Shown: piece after piece, positions 47,601 through 56,434 of the stretch
How positions within the stretch are numbered: position 1 is the stretch's first letter
How the letters are laid out: each line of letters starts with the position of its first letter
NCBI RefSeq assembly: GCF_964204645.1
Contig: NC_134032.1
Span: 6,257,175 to 6,321,174 of the forward strand
Reading direction: 5' to 3'
DNA length: 64,000 nt
Source: Tubulanus polymorphus
Lineage: Eukaryota > Nemertea > Palaeonemertea > Tubulaniformes > Tubulanidae
Notes under the pieces: generated by a model
Databases searched by the model: none
What the model was told of the DNA's origin: nothing
Seen by the model: the letters and a program-made list of their open reading frames with translations, nothing else
Program-made: the position numbers and the translations under genes

Positions 47601-50600
47601 CGACGTAAGTTTTTGTGACGACATAAGTTTTTTCGACAACGTTAGTTTTTGTGACGAAGTAAGTTTTAATTTAAATTCCAAAGAGGCTGTGAGGCATGTA
47701 AACATTGATGACTTAGTCCCGGCCAATCGCACACTCGAGGTTGTACACAAATAGAAGATACACTCATCGAAGATCTCAGTTGAAAATTGCAATTTAAATA
47801 TTCCTGCTGGGCTGCCAGTGGGGTCTCTACTTTATCAACCCACGGTGAGACATATCCAAATAATTGCTGATGTGGCATTATGCTGCAGTTGTTACTGTTA
47901 TTGGACTTCAAGTGATTAAAACACGATGAATAGTAAGACGTGGACCGCATTATTAAGTCACAGCCAAGAGAAAAACATCTGCTACGTGAAGAAAATGGCG
48001 TTAAAAAAGATTTTTCACTGCATTCCCCTTTAAGAAAAGTTTTCAAGGAGCAGCATTAGGGTTAATGCCAGAACGTACCTTGTGAAGCTGTGTTCGAACT
48101 TCGGATACGAAATCCCTCGAAGCGACTTCTAAGTAGAATGCGTGGCCACAATTATTCACACAAGCGTCCAAAAGCTGAAAACCAAAATAATTCAAATAAG
48201 TCACAACTTCATTAAAATTTGTAATGTGCCTCGGTACCTATTTAGTATGGTAGTACCCCGGTTAATGCTGATCAATTTAGAACCAATTAAATTAATCCTG
48301 TTAAACATCATATTACGCATACAATACATCTACCATCACCAACCAGTACTACCTATATCAGTTGATAGCCAAAACGTGCATTTTTAGAAACCAAGATAGC
48401 CACCGGTTAGCTTGATTGGAAGACATCATGAACTAGTTTGGTCATATGAGACCATTTTATTTCAAATTAGCATATAAACTAGGGGTCCAGGGACACCATG
48501 CCCACTTGGGAAGTGGTTTCAAATGCTCAACAATCTAACAATTTCAACATTCAACGCCCCCTGGTGACCATTTACAAAAACCAACGACCTTGAAACTCAC
48601 CAAAATCATAGAACATGTCAGCAGCTACGATTTTGTAATTGATTGTGATAACAAAATATGCCTCGTTACCAATTTAATATGGAAATACTAAGTCATTCTA
48701 CAATTCAACGCCCCCTGGTGACCATATTCAAAACCCAACGACCTCGAAACTCACCACAATCATAGAACATGTCATGAACTGCAACTTTGCAATTGATCAT
48801 GGTAACAAAATATGCCTAGGTACCAATATAATAAGGAAATACTAAGTTATTCTACTATTCAACGCCCCCTGGTGACTATATAGAAAAACTTATGTCCTTA
48901 AAACTCACAACAATCATAGATGATGTCATGAGCTACAACTTTCCAATTGATTGTGGTTACAAAATATGCATAGGTACGAATATAATAAAGAAATGCTAAG
49001 ATATTGTATTATTCAACGCCCCCTGGTGGCCATATACGAAATCCAATTACCTTGAAACTCACCACAATCATAGAACACGTTATGAGCTACATCTTTCTAA
49101 TTGATTGTGGTAGCAAAAAACGCTTAGGTATCAATATAATGTGGAAAAACTTTTTCCCACTTACGAATGAGTACTGGTGACACCAAGATGGCCGCCAGTT
49201 GCGTCATAATTGGCTGATGAAAAATACCTGTCTGAGGTATAAAACATCCCTTTCCAAAGAATACCCATCACAAATTGCAATGAGAAATGGTAAACCAGTA
49301 GGAAGCTACAGGACTCAGAATTTGGGCAAAAATTAACATTTTTGGGCACTAAAAAGGTCATAGGACGGCCATCTTGAGTCCGACCAACCCAATTTTTGTT
49401 TCGTTGATGGGCCCTGGGGGGATTCACATATATCCGAAAGATCAAGGTAATTGATCGAAGCGTCTTCAAAAAATGCTGATTTTGGCGAACAACAATGGCT
49501 GCCAGTCAGCCATCTTGATTCTGACAGGGCCTGTTTTTGGGCTGAAGATGTGTCTAGGGTAGATACACGTGTAACCCAAATATCAAGACGTTACCTTGAA
49601 GCGTCTTCAAAACTTCCCAAAATAACTGGATTCCGTCTACGGACGGACGGACGGACGGACGACGGACGAAAAGTGAACGCAATAGCCCGCTGGGACTAAA
49701 GTCCCAAGTGGGCTAAAAATGAATTCTACATATTATATCAATTGATAGCCAAAATTTGCATTTTCAGAAATCAAGATGGCCACCAGGTGGCCACATAAGA
49801 TGACATCATGACTTATTTTGGTCATACGATATTCATTTCACATTCTCATATGAAAGCTTTACATAGACTATTATACCGTTGGATAGCCAAATTGTGCACA
49901 TGGCCACCAATCAGTCATAATGCATCCGATTACCACAAATATCAAAATCGTCCAATATTTTTTAGTCATACATAATATATCTGAATTTGAAGACGACTGG
50001 TCAAAAATTGTGGTCTGTAGAGTGTACACTAGAAATCTGATGCACACACGCCAGACCACCACTAAGACCCAGGAATACAACACAAGCCGAAGGGCCTTCG
50101 GCCAAGCTGGCTAAAAATGATAGTAATAAATTTGACATCAAACTTGGTAGATTAATTGAAAATGAGTTGGAAATTATTCTAATTTTGAGGGAATTCTGAT
50201 ACCTTTAGATGTAGTTGTGCTCTTAGAAAGAAGAAACTACCCTAAGTAGTCAGGTCTGCAAAAATGAGAGTTATTTATCAAAGATAGTACGTTTGTCCAA
50301 AACCTAGGCGTTATTCAGATGAAGAGAGAATATTGATATTTTTTATGGTTAGTTTGCTCTTAAGAGTCTAATCTACTCTCAAATCGTAGTCCGAATCAGG
50401 AGGCAATTCCTTCTAAAGCACTTAAAACATTTTCAAAAACCAACAGCTATGAAAAGGCAGATACTGATTTAACTTACGGTTAACGATTGCATGGCTACGT
50501 GAGGAACCTTGTGATTCATTCGCTTGATGATTGATTGCAAACAATCCTTTGGCCTGAAATAATATGCATAGTAAATAAAGCAACAAAGCAGCGACATTGG

Positions 50601-53600
50601 GCTTTTTCTTAAGTACAGCCGATTCAAGTTAACCAATGGACAACCGACTCGGTGATAATTAAAGCTTAATTGTCACTGTGTGATGAACCCACACTTCAGT
50701 ATCCCTATAGTCCACAACCTTTTTTTAATTCTATTGAGGCTGTATGGAACAAGGGGGTTGAATAGTCATGGATTAGAATTAAACTAGTCTCAGACTAAAT
50801 TAGTTATACTGCTAATCTAACAACTTTGCCACCACAAATATATAGTATTCATTGCCCGTGGAGCTAGCCAGCTTTTGTTCGAAATTGACCAATGAGCTAT
50901 GAATAGGAATATTCGTAATACCTTTGGTGACAAAACAGGAAGTACGACTTTAGTAGCCAGCAGCGAAGGCCAGTCTAATGCAGCTGTCAACACACTGTCG
51001 GTACAAACCCCTCAGACATTCACCTTTTCCCAAAACATGTTCATCCAGGCTTTGCCACCGCCTGTGACAGTACCCCAGGGCCCAGTTTTATAGACTGGTA
51101 TAAACGCGGGGGTTAACTCAATTGAATATGAATTAAGTTAATCCCTGGGTTAAAGTTAATACCAGTCTAAAAAACCGGCCCCAGACATTTTTCTTTAAAA
51201 ATGAATTAGTGTGTCGTCATGTCTGAACCATCAATTCAAGACAGACATTCACCATTTGTGGAAACTGTGTTCGTCCAGACTTCGCCATTTAAAAAGTGAC
51301 CGTGGGGGGTGGGTACACACAGCAGATTGACAGCTGCATAAGCTCGTTTTGGTTCCATAACCAATCACAAAACTTTAGACCAGTCTTAAGCTGTTCTTTG
51401 TTTTATAGGCCATCTAACAAGTTAAGACCAGTCCTAAGCTCATTTGGTTCTATATTTGGTTGTGTAACCAATCTGAAAACTTAAAACCAGTTTAAGCTCA
51501 TTTTGCTTCCATAGCCAATTTAACAACTCAAAATCAGTTTTAAAGATTTAAACTTATTTTGATTCTACGTATAACCCATCTCACAACTTCAGACCACTCT
51601 GGCTCCTTTGAGGCAGGAATTTTGATACATACCCGTTGGGTGTCGATTGAATGCGGTCACATATATCCATTATCAGACCCCAATCTTCACTTGTGTTCAT
51701 TTCGCTCGTTGCTTTTTCTTTAGGAAAACAAAAAGAAAAATCAGTATCATGAAGAGAATTTATTGAAAAATTGGGATTTGAACACAACACCTAGGCCAAC
51801 TGCAAGCTAATGCTGCATTCTACCACAAAACCATTATGATCTGAAGTAAAACTAGGGGTCCAGGGACACCATGCCCAATTGGGAAGTGGTTTCAAATACT
51901 CAGCAATCTAACAATTTCAATATTCAACGCCCCCTGGTGACCATATACAAAACCAATGACCTTGAAACTAACCACAATTAAAGAACATGTCAGCAGCTAT
52001 GATTTTGTAATTGAATGTGATAACAAAATATGCCTCGTTACCAATTTAATATAGAAATACTAAGTTATTCTACTATTCAACGCCCCCTGGTGACCATATT
52101 CAAAACCCAATGACCTTGAAACTCACCACAATCATTGAACATGTCATGAGCTACAACTTTGCAATTTGTCATGGTAACAAAATATGCCTAGGTACCAATA
52201 TAATAAGGAAATACTAAGTTATTCTATTAATCAACGCCCCCTAGTGGCCATATAGAATAACTAATGTCCTTGAAACTCACCACAATCATAGACGATGTCA
52301 TGTGCTACAACTTTGCAATTGATTGTGCTAACAAAATATGCATTGGTACAAATATAATATAGAAATACTAAGACATTGTATTATTCAACGCCCCCTGGTG
52401 GCAATATACAATAACCAATCACCTCGAAACTCACCACAATCATAGAACACGTTATAAGCTACAACTTTCTTATTCATCGTTGTAACAAAATATGCTTAGA
52501 TATCAATATAATGTCGAAAAACTTTTTCCCACATACGAATGAGTACTGATGACACCAAGATGGCCACCAATTGCGTCATAATTGGCTGATCAAAAATACC
52601 TATCCCAGGTATAAAACATCCCTTTCCAAAGAATACCCATCAGCAATTGCAATGAGAAATGGCAGACCAGTAGGAAGCTACAGGACTCAGAATTCGGGCC
52701 AAAATTGACATTTTTGGGCACTTAAAAGGTCATAGGACGGCCATCTTGAGTCCGATCGACCCAATTTTTGTTATGCTGATAGGCCCTGGGGGAATTCAAG
52801 CATATACAAAAGATCAAGGTAATTGATTGAAGCGTCTTCAAAATTTCCCTCAAAAAGTTCAAAAACGTGTAAAAAGTGCTGACTGGCGATCAACATTGGC
52901 TGCCAGTCGGCCATCTTGATTCTGACTGGGCCAGTTTTTGGGCTGAAGATGTATGTAGGGTAGATACATGTGTAACCCGAATATCAAGACATTACATTGA
53001 AGCGTCTTCAAAGCTTCCCAAAATAACTGGATTCCGTCTATGGACGGACGGACGCTACGACGGACAAAAGGTGAACGCAATAGCCCACTGGGACTAAAGT
53101 CCCAAGTGGGCTGAAAACGTTTCGCTAAAAATCCTTGATCCAGTTCCCCAGTTGTGAGTTAGAGTTAATCCTGAGTTGAAATTAGTTCATTTTCAATGAG
53201 TTAACTATGAGTCGAATCTTAACTCAGAAATGTGGAACTGGCTCACTTAAATCTAACCATATGAATGCAGCTTTACCCTAAACAGGATTCCAGACTTATA
53301 GTAAGCTAAGACAAAATTTATTGGCAGGTGATATTTACTCCATGCAGAATTATTTCCTGCTAACGCTAGTAGAAATTGCAAATGCAACGTTCTACTTGGG
53401 CAATTTACATTGCGTATGCGCACTTAGAAAATTCAAGGAAAGTGTGGAGAACAAGAGAAAGATAAGAGGTTAGAGCACTATTCGAACCCGGGGCAGCACT
53501 TTTGCCGAAATGGGGGTCTTAGGCCTACCGTGCACTAGACCACCAAAAGGCTTGTGGCCTTGGTGGCCCACTGAATGATTTTCCAATACGGGATATCGAC

Positions 53601-56434
53601 AAATTCAAGTTCTTGAATTACTCATTTGATGGCGCTAGTCAGAACAGGAAATTGGAACCTAAATCCGCCATGCTCTAGTTCATTTGCAATGAAAATCTCT
53701 CGCTTCAAGTTTTTAACGAGCGATATTTTACTTACTTTATATCGTCATGCATACTCCTTTAAATATGATATCCTACCGCTATTGGATATGATAAAACCTC
53801 ACTGCAAAGGCTAGAAATCACTATAAGTGTCCTAAAATTATCAAAAAACATTTTGAAACGGCTGACGATGTAAAGACTGGTTGCCAGGTATCACATGGTG
53901 GCAGCACTTGAGGGCCCAATTTTGATTGTTGGTTCGAGTCCTGGGCTCGGTTTCACAAAAAAGTTAAACTCAAATTTTTGGTGTAATTGCCAATGGCTAC
54001 TTCATGTTTTCAATGAGGACAACAATTCAAACTTAACCGTTTTAGGCTTAAACTTTTTCGTGAAACTGGGCCCTGGTACTTTTCATATTTTTATTATGAA
54101 TCTACGAGTTTAGTCCTTCTAAAATCAATTTTATTTCATAATATTATTTCATATTTATCAGTGTAGCCTGCAAGAAATTTACCTTAAGAGTCTTAAACTC
54201 AACAACAAAGTGATGACACCCGGCACCAGTCATTACTTCCGTTAGCTGCTTCAAGCGTCATCGCTAAATTTGTGATTTTTGGTAGTTTTTTTACATTTCA
54301 GAAATTTTCTAGTGATCTTTAGCGTTCGAAGTGAGGTTTTATCGAATTCAACACATTGTCAGAGTATCATACTCAAAGGATTACGCGTGCCGTTGTATAG
54401 TAAATAAAATATCGCTAACCGAAAACTTGAAGCGAGAGATTTTTATTGCAAATGAACTAGAACATGGTGGATTTAGGTTCCAAGTTCCGGTTCTGACTAG
54501 CGCCATCAAACGAGTAATTCAAGAACTTGAATTTGTCGATATCCCGTATTATCACTCTCAACCCTACCGTAACTAGGGCTGTAAAACAGACCCTAACTCT
54601 AATCCTAACGCCTGGACCATCTAGACCCTAACCCTATAAAAACCCTAACGCGGAACCTAATACAATAATTTCACTGTTATCCAGAAGTTTATCTTATAAT
54701 ATACAGATGTCTGCAAAATAGTGTTAATTCAAACCATGCCGCTTTGGCTAAATTTCCACTTCCAAAATTTATTTCGAGCAAATTGGTCAATCAATGGGTT
54801 ATGAAATCCTGAGTGATTGAAATGGGATTTTCAATGTGGTTATTTTGCCGGATCCGGTCACCGACTTCTGACCGATATTTTACCAGTTATCATCTCTAAT
54901 TGGATGATTTACTCGGCGCAGAAAATTCAAGGAAAGTGCACGGAGAACAGAGTTTGAGAAAATAGAGCGGATAGAGCGAGACTCGAACCCCGGCCAGTAA
55001 ATTCAGAGATGAGAATTCCCCGCGGATTTCAGTATTGAAAAATATCATCTTTCCAAATACTCCAAAAATGATGTAAAAGTATAGTTGATGATGATCTCAC
55101 TCAACTGGTCCGGCGTGTTTGGTAATCGAGTGAACTATAAAAGCGTTCAGCGCCTTTTGTACTTATCGTCGCGTATTGCATTGCAACACTGATTTTGTAT
55201 CTACTACGATGTGTATCCATTTATTCTATCGACCTTTTTTTAGTGAGCATTCATCGGTGCATTTTAAGGCTCGACCCGTAATACATGAGATGCTGATTGT
55301 TATAGAATGAGGATGTGCCACAATGGAAATAGCCATTACCTTCCAAAATATAGGCCTAATAGTCGTTCATGGGTTCAAGATCGCTCTAAGTGGACGGAAA
55401 ACGCTTTAAATTTCTAAAATTTTCTTGGGGGAGGGCCCCCATACCCCCACAATTGAATATGAACTGCAAATTAATTCAAAACATCACAAAAATACCTGTG
55501 TTTATATAGTTTATTTAGCCGTTATAAAGTTCCGATAAACAATTGGCTGTTAAGCCATGGATCAGTATCAGGATCAGTATCGGTCGCGACGCTTTTCTGT
55601 AAAAAACAGGGGATGAAATGCCAGGCCTCGGCTGTACTAAAATTTTCAACCAGAAAGTTGGGACGATCACATGACATTCTGATGACGTCATCGTGTTTAA
55701 AACTTTAACATGAAAAGTTAACATATTCACAGACCGATATTCATTGTCAGATTTGAATCATATAAAATTAATAAATAACTTAAATAGAATAAATTATTAT
55801 CAAATATATAATTCCTTGACAAAAATGCATTTGAATGTAAGTTATTCTCATATATTTTTCGTATTATAGTTTTCACCTTAGATGCTTCAGGTTCGCGTTC
55901 AGTCAGAGAAGCGTCAAGACAAGTGACTTGACTGTCCCAACTTTCTGGCTGGCATGACTTGAAAGGCATTTCATCCCTTGTAGTTTTATATAGTAAAGCG
56001 TCGCGACTGCCTGATACTGATCCTTAACAGCCAATTGTTTATAAGAGCTATATAGCAGATAAATAAACAATAAACACAACAAGGTATTTCTGACTCAGTG
56101 ATATTTTGCAGTTTCTTTGCAGTTCATATTTAGCACCATTCTCGCGAGATTATCAACCACTCTGAAAAAAAATCCAAGCCCATGGCCAAACCCCTGTGGC
56201 AGTCATCGTTTATTTCGGGATCAGTGACAAAATGACTCGTCACGTCAAGTGACCAAAATAGGTCTCGCATACGATTTCATAACTAACAATCGCCGTCGCT
56301 TTAAAGTGAAATTCTGATGGAATGAACCAACCTAGAACCCTCAGATTTCACTGAGATACGCAGAGAACAGTTTATAAGAGGATAAGCTTACCGACATCGG
56401 CGTCGAACGGGGTCGTCGCGTTGAAAAGTGGCAT
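29062..56434 (-). CDS. STAM: STAM, signal-transducing adaptor molecule (ESCRT-0), 15 exons
   Basis: Coding exons, 5' to 3': 56434-56392, 51717-51633, 50553-50478, 48174-48079, 42544-42462, 41897-41767, 40288-40176, 39342-39257, 38931-38840, 38186-38101, 36080-35990, 35102-34849, 32760-32578, 29646-29492, 29203-29062. All have AG/GT borders and phases agree throughout (1716 nt, 571 aa). Start is the ATG giving [20 protein letters not shown], matching the conserved STAM N-terminus. Domains: VHS (~10-145), UIM (~165-182), SH3 (~210-264), GAT/coiled coil (~298-375), Pro/Gln-rich tail ending QQPLL. Human STAM1 and STAM2 are 540 and 525 aa. With HRS, STAM forms ESCRT-0 on endosomes, binds ubiquitinated cargo and recruits deubiquitinases. 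Introns hold most of the window's mobile elements, yet no exon is damaged. Confidence 0.93.
29647..32577. other. STAM intron 13
   Basis: About 2.9 kb. It includes a GC-rich stretch (30870-31090), a short (CG)n run near 31341, box-B-like GATTCGAATCCC (31234) and GGGTCGAGTCCCGG (31320) sequences that may be SINE remnants, two similar AAACATATAAAACT segments (31620 and 31810), and a diverged TCCAGTTCCAC MITE near 32430-32530. No exon was recognised. Confidence 0.5.
32578..32760 (-). CDS. STAM: STAM exon 13
   Basis: A symmetrical phase 0-0 exon of 61 codons ([20 protein letters not shown] ... [10 protein letters not shown]). It lies between the GAT exon and the Pro/Gln tail. Being in phase at both ends, it could be skipped without shifting the frame. 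The 3' splice site is TAGCAG after a T-run and the donor is CAG|GTAATT. Confidence 0.85.
33301..34572 (-). mobile_element. Helentron-like non-autonomous element, copy 2
   Basis: Minus-oriented copy in STAM intron 12. It reads from CTAGGGGTCCAGGGACACCA through four to five ~154-bp tandem units to the AAGATGGCCG arm, the (GGAC)n run and the CCCAAGTGGGCTA stem-loop end. It is the longest copy (1272 bp). The first tandem unit boundary is near 33373. Confidence 0.75.
34849..38186 (-). CDS. STAM: STAM exons 10-12, linker and GAT domain
   Basis: Exon 10 (38186-38101) encodes the acidic/basic linker ([20 protein letters not shown]). Exons 11 (36080-35990) and 12 (35102-34849) encode the GAT-like coiled coil: [40 protein letters not shown] and [20 protein letters not shown]. 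This part pairs with HRS in ESCRT-0. The E-Q codon at the exon 11/12 joint is split G|AA. After residue ~375 the sequence becomes Pro-rich ([20 protein letters not shown]). Confidence 0.9.
36676..37452. mobile_element. 777-bp TIR element with 9-bp TSD, inserted in a Helentron-like copy
   Basis: Inverted ends of about 60 bp (GCGATATTTTTTTCACAAGA at the left; TCTTGTGAAAAAAAAAATCGC mirrored at the right). It is flanked by the exact 9-bp repeat GTCCAGGGA (36667-36675 and 37453-37461), which occurs once in the undisturbed copies. Non-coding inside. 9-bp duplications suggest the Mutator superfamily. Confidence 0.85.
36919..36990. repeat. 36-bp perfect tandem duplication
   Basis: Two adjacent copies of a 36-bp unit containing TTAAGCTTTCAAATGATTGC and ACATGCGTGCTTGAA, inside the 777-bp element. 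Confidence 0.95.
38840..39342 (-). CDS. STAM: STAM exons 8-9, SH3 domain
   Basis: Exon 8 (39342-39257) encodes [20 protein letters not shown] and exon 9 (38931-38840) encodes [20 protein letters not shown]. Together they give a complete SH3 with the ALYDF, WWKG and GLFPANFV hallmarks (residues ~210-264). In STAM this domain binds Px(V/I)(D/N)RxxKP-type peptides in the deubiquitinases AMSH and UBPY. The splice junction falls in the Ser of DDSDPNWW, split AG|T. Confidence 0.93.
39511..39616. mobile_element. Short palindromic MITE (CCAGTTCCACAGTTGTGAG family)
   Basis: It begins CCCAGTTCCACAGTTGTGAG and ends CTCAGAAGTGTGGAACTGG, inverted to each other over the whole ~106 bp. Related copies are at 53137-53244 and, more diverged, near 22040, 27130, 32430 and 34665. 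Non-coding. Confidence 0.7.
39780..40165. repeat. Minisatellite, ~49-bp unit
   Basis: Interrupted, degenerate tandem copies of AGAGTAGTGACATTTAGACT plus CAATTCTATGAGCCATTTTC. It ends about 10 bp before STAM exon 7's donor at 40175, so it forms the 5' end of intron 7. Related sequence occurs near 28610-28750. Confidence 0.8.
40176..41897 (-). CDS. STAM: STAM exons 6-7, end of VHS and UIM
   Basis: Exon 6 (41897-41767) encodes the last VHS helix ([20 protein letters not shown]) and the start of the ubiquitin-interacting motif. Exon 7 (40288-40176) completes it: [18 protein letters not shown] has the acidic patch, the Ala-x-x-x-Ser core and the Leu spacing of a [22 protein letters not shown] links it to the SH3. 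The Ala codon at the joint is split G|CA. Confidence 0.92.
42462..56434 (-). CDS. STAM: STAM exons 1-5, VHS domain
   Basis: Exon 1 (56434-56392) gives [14 protein letters not shown]. Exon 2 (51717-51633) gives [20 protein letters not shown]. Exon 3 (50553-50478) gives [16 protein letters not shown], exon 4 (48174-48079) [20 protein letters not shown] and exon 5 (42544-42462) [20 protein letters not shown]. These are the helices of a VHS domain, which binds ubiquitin and membranes on endosomes. Introns 1 to 5 are long (up to 5.5 kb) and contain most of the repeats right of 42.5 kb. Confidence 0.92.
42722..42766. repeat. AGCTGCAAGCAGC hairpin repeat, copy 1
   Basis: ATATAGCTGCAAGCAGCGAT then AACGGGTTCCTG: a 5-bp stem (GCTGC/GCAGC) with a short loop followed by a conserved AACGGGTT. 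The same arrangement is at 43706-43745, next to an RT fragment, so it is probably the terminus of a retroelement family. Confidence 0.5.
43706..44030 (+). pseudogene. Non-LTR RT fragment
   Basis: A hairpin repeat (ATAGCTGCATAGCAGCAATA) is followed by an RT-like frame: [34 protein letters not shown], and after shifts [10 protein letters not shown] and [16 protein letters not shown]. This is palm motif A through motif B, with the expected PQG turned to TQS. The catalytic YADD block is missing. Lies in STAM intron 4. Confidence 0.6.
44035..44595. repeat. Degenerate array of GTTCGAACGAAAAAC
   Basis: About 560 bp in which TTCGAACGAAAAACTT-like units recur with irregular spacing and in both orientations (GTTCGAAC is itself palindromic). 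Open frames here are by-products of the repeat. Confidence 0.7.
44600..44937. mobile_element. GC-rich MITE with GGACGTAGGTCGGC ends
   Basis: The left end AAAGCTGGACGTAGGTCGGC and the right end GCCGACCTACGTCCGGCTTA are inverted. Inside, TTGCGAC/GTCGCAA and CGTAGGTCGGT recur many times in both orientations. Abruptly GC-rich compared with its surroundings. It abuts the GTTCGAACGAAAA array. Confidence 0.7.
45570..46190. repeat. Three diverged ~200-bp tandem units
   Basis: Units starting near 45580, 45770 and 45985 share TTGAARCCCGCRGCTGAAT, AATAAATTARTT and CGAYGTTTACGGCYYGACAG blocks. They are non-coding and lie in STAM intron 4. Confidence 0.55.
46332..46363. repeat. Perfect hairpin TAGGGTTTTCTGT
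   Basis: Stem TAGGGTTTTCTGT / ACAGAAAACCCTA (13 bp), loop GATGTA. It is preceded by ATAATAATAAGAAGAAACAC and CAA, like its partner at 46735. Confidence 0.85.
46735..46765. repeat. Perfect hairpin TAGGGTTTCTGCTG
   Basis: Stem TAGGGTTTCTGCTG / CAGCAGAAACCCTA (14 bp), loop AGG, preceded by AATAATAAGCAGCAGGAATCCAA. Stem bases differ from the hairpin at 46332 but both remain fully paired. Confidence 0.85.
46788..47122. mobile_element. MITE with CATGGTTCCCACAG termini, copy 2
   Basis: A 335-bp unit with perfect 14-bp inverted ends CATGGTTCCCACAG / CTGTGGGAACCATG, flanked by AAAACT on both sides (46782-46787, 47123-47128). It aligns along its length with 25384-25719. Confidence 0.8.
47570..47665. 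repeat. Minisatellite ACGACGTAAGTTTTTGTG
   Basis: About five degenerate ~18-bp units. The minus strand reads as repeated QKLTSS in an open frame, which is not a gene. Confidence 0.8.
48343..48478. repeat. Satellite-like unit left of Helentron-like copy 3
   Basis: It contains TCAGTTGATAGCCAAAACGT, AAGATAGCCACCGGTTAGC and ACATCATGAACTAGTTTGGT. It matches 49730-49860 on the other side of the Helentron-like element in the same orientation. Confidence 0.65.
48479..49715 (-). mobile_element. Helentron-like non-autonomous element, copy 3
   Basis: 1237 bp in STAM intron 3, minus orientation. Tandem units start near 48551, 48705, 48859 and 49013, an exact 154-bp spacing. A ~50-bp internal deletion relative to copy 2 lies near 49468. 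The arm and CCCAAGTGGGCTA stem-loop end are intact. Confidence 0.78.
49716..50115. repeat. Satellite-like unit right of Helentron-like copy 3
   Basis: ATCAATTGATAGCCAAAATT and AAGATGGCCACCAGGTGGCC, then a GACATCATGACTTATTTTGG block, repeat the unit at 48343-48478. A further partial unit (TTGGATAGCCAAATTGTGC) starts near 49881, and a TGGCC-rich end lies near 50100. Confidence 0.6.
51078..51182. mobile_element. Palindromic MITE with GGGCC ends
   Basis: GGGCCCAGTTTTATAGACTG at the left mirrors CAGTCTAAAAAACCGGCCCC at the right. Inner GGGTTAACTC and TTAATCCCTGGG are also inverted. About 105 bp, non-coding, in STAM intron 2. Confidence 0.65.
51852..53112 (-). mobile_element. Helentron-like non-autonomous element, copy 4
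   Basis: 1261 bp, minus orientation, beginning 135 bp beyond the acceptor side of STAM exon 2 (intron 1). Four to five ~154-bp units, then the AAGATGGCCAC arm and a stem-loop end with one change (GGGCTGA). It is more diverged from copies 2 and 3 than these are from each other. Confidence 0.75.
53137..53244. mobile_element. Short palindromic MITE (CCAGTTCC family)
   Basis: GATCCAGTTCCCCAGTTGTG ... CAGAAATGTGGAACTGGC, inverted ends, same family as 39511-39616. It lies directly beside Helentron-like copy 4. Confidence 0.65.
53430..53505. repeat. Box-B-like repeat, copy 1 of a pair
   Basis: AAAATTCAAGGAAAGTGTGG ... TTCGAACCCGGGGC. A similar segment at about 54930-54995 has ACTCGAACCCCGGCC. The minus strand shows GGTTCGA box-B character. 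The two copies flank the foldback element at 53585-54550. Confidence 0.4.
53585..54550. mobile_element. Foldback element, ~966 bp, ~220-bp TIRs
   Basis: AATACGGGATATCGACAAAT at the left is mirrored by ATTTGTCGATATCCCGTATT at the right; arms align over 53585-53807 and about 54330-54550 with few mismatches. No clear target duplication. The interior carries another palindromic MITE (53938-54076). Open frames in the arms (for example near 54331-54576) are not conserved between arms. Confidence 0.8.
53938..54076. mobile_element. MITE nested in the foldback element
   Basis: CCTGGGCTCGGTTTCACAAA is mirrored by CGTGAAACTGGGCCCTGG; about 139 bp. The ends resemble those of the 51078 MITE (GGGCCCAGTTT). 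Confidence 0.6.
54930..54995. repeat. Box-B-like repeat, copy 2 of a pair
   Basis: GAAAATTCAAGGAAAGTGCA ... GACTCGAACCCCGGCC; the minus strand reads GGGGTTCGAGTC, a good pol III box B. No matching box A at tRNA spacing was seen. Confidence 0.4.
55456..56130. mobile_element. Foldback element, ~675 bp, ~170-bp TIRs
   Basis: AATATGAACTGCAAA at the left and TTTGCAGTTCATATT at the right. Inside, AACAATTGGCTGTTAA, GGATCAGTATCAGG and GGGATGAAATGCC are mirrored across the unit. The arms differ by small indels. No transposase. Lies in STAM intron 1, about 260 bp from exon 1. Confidence 0.75.

Noticed and set aside
54331-54576. 81-codon open frame reading like a small protein
   Set aside because: It lies in the right arm of a foldback element; the left arm has the same DNA with a broken frame.
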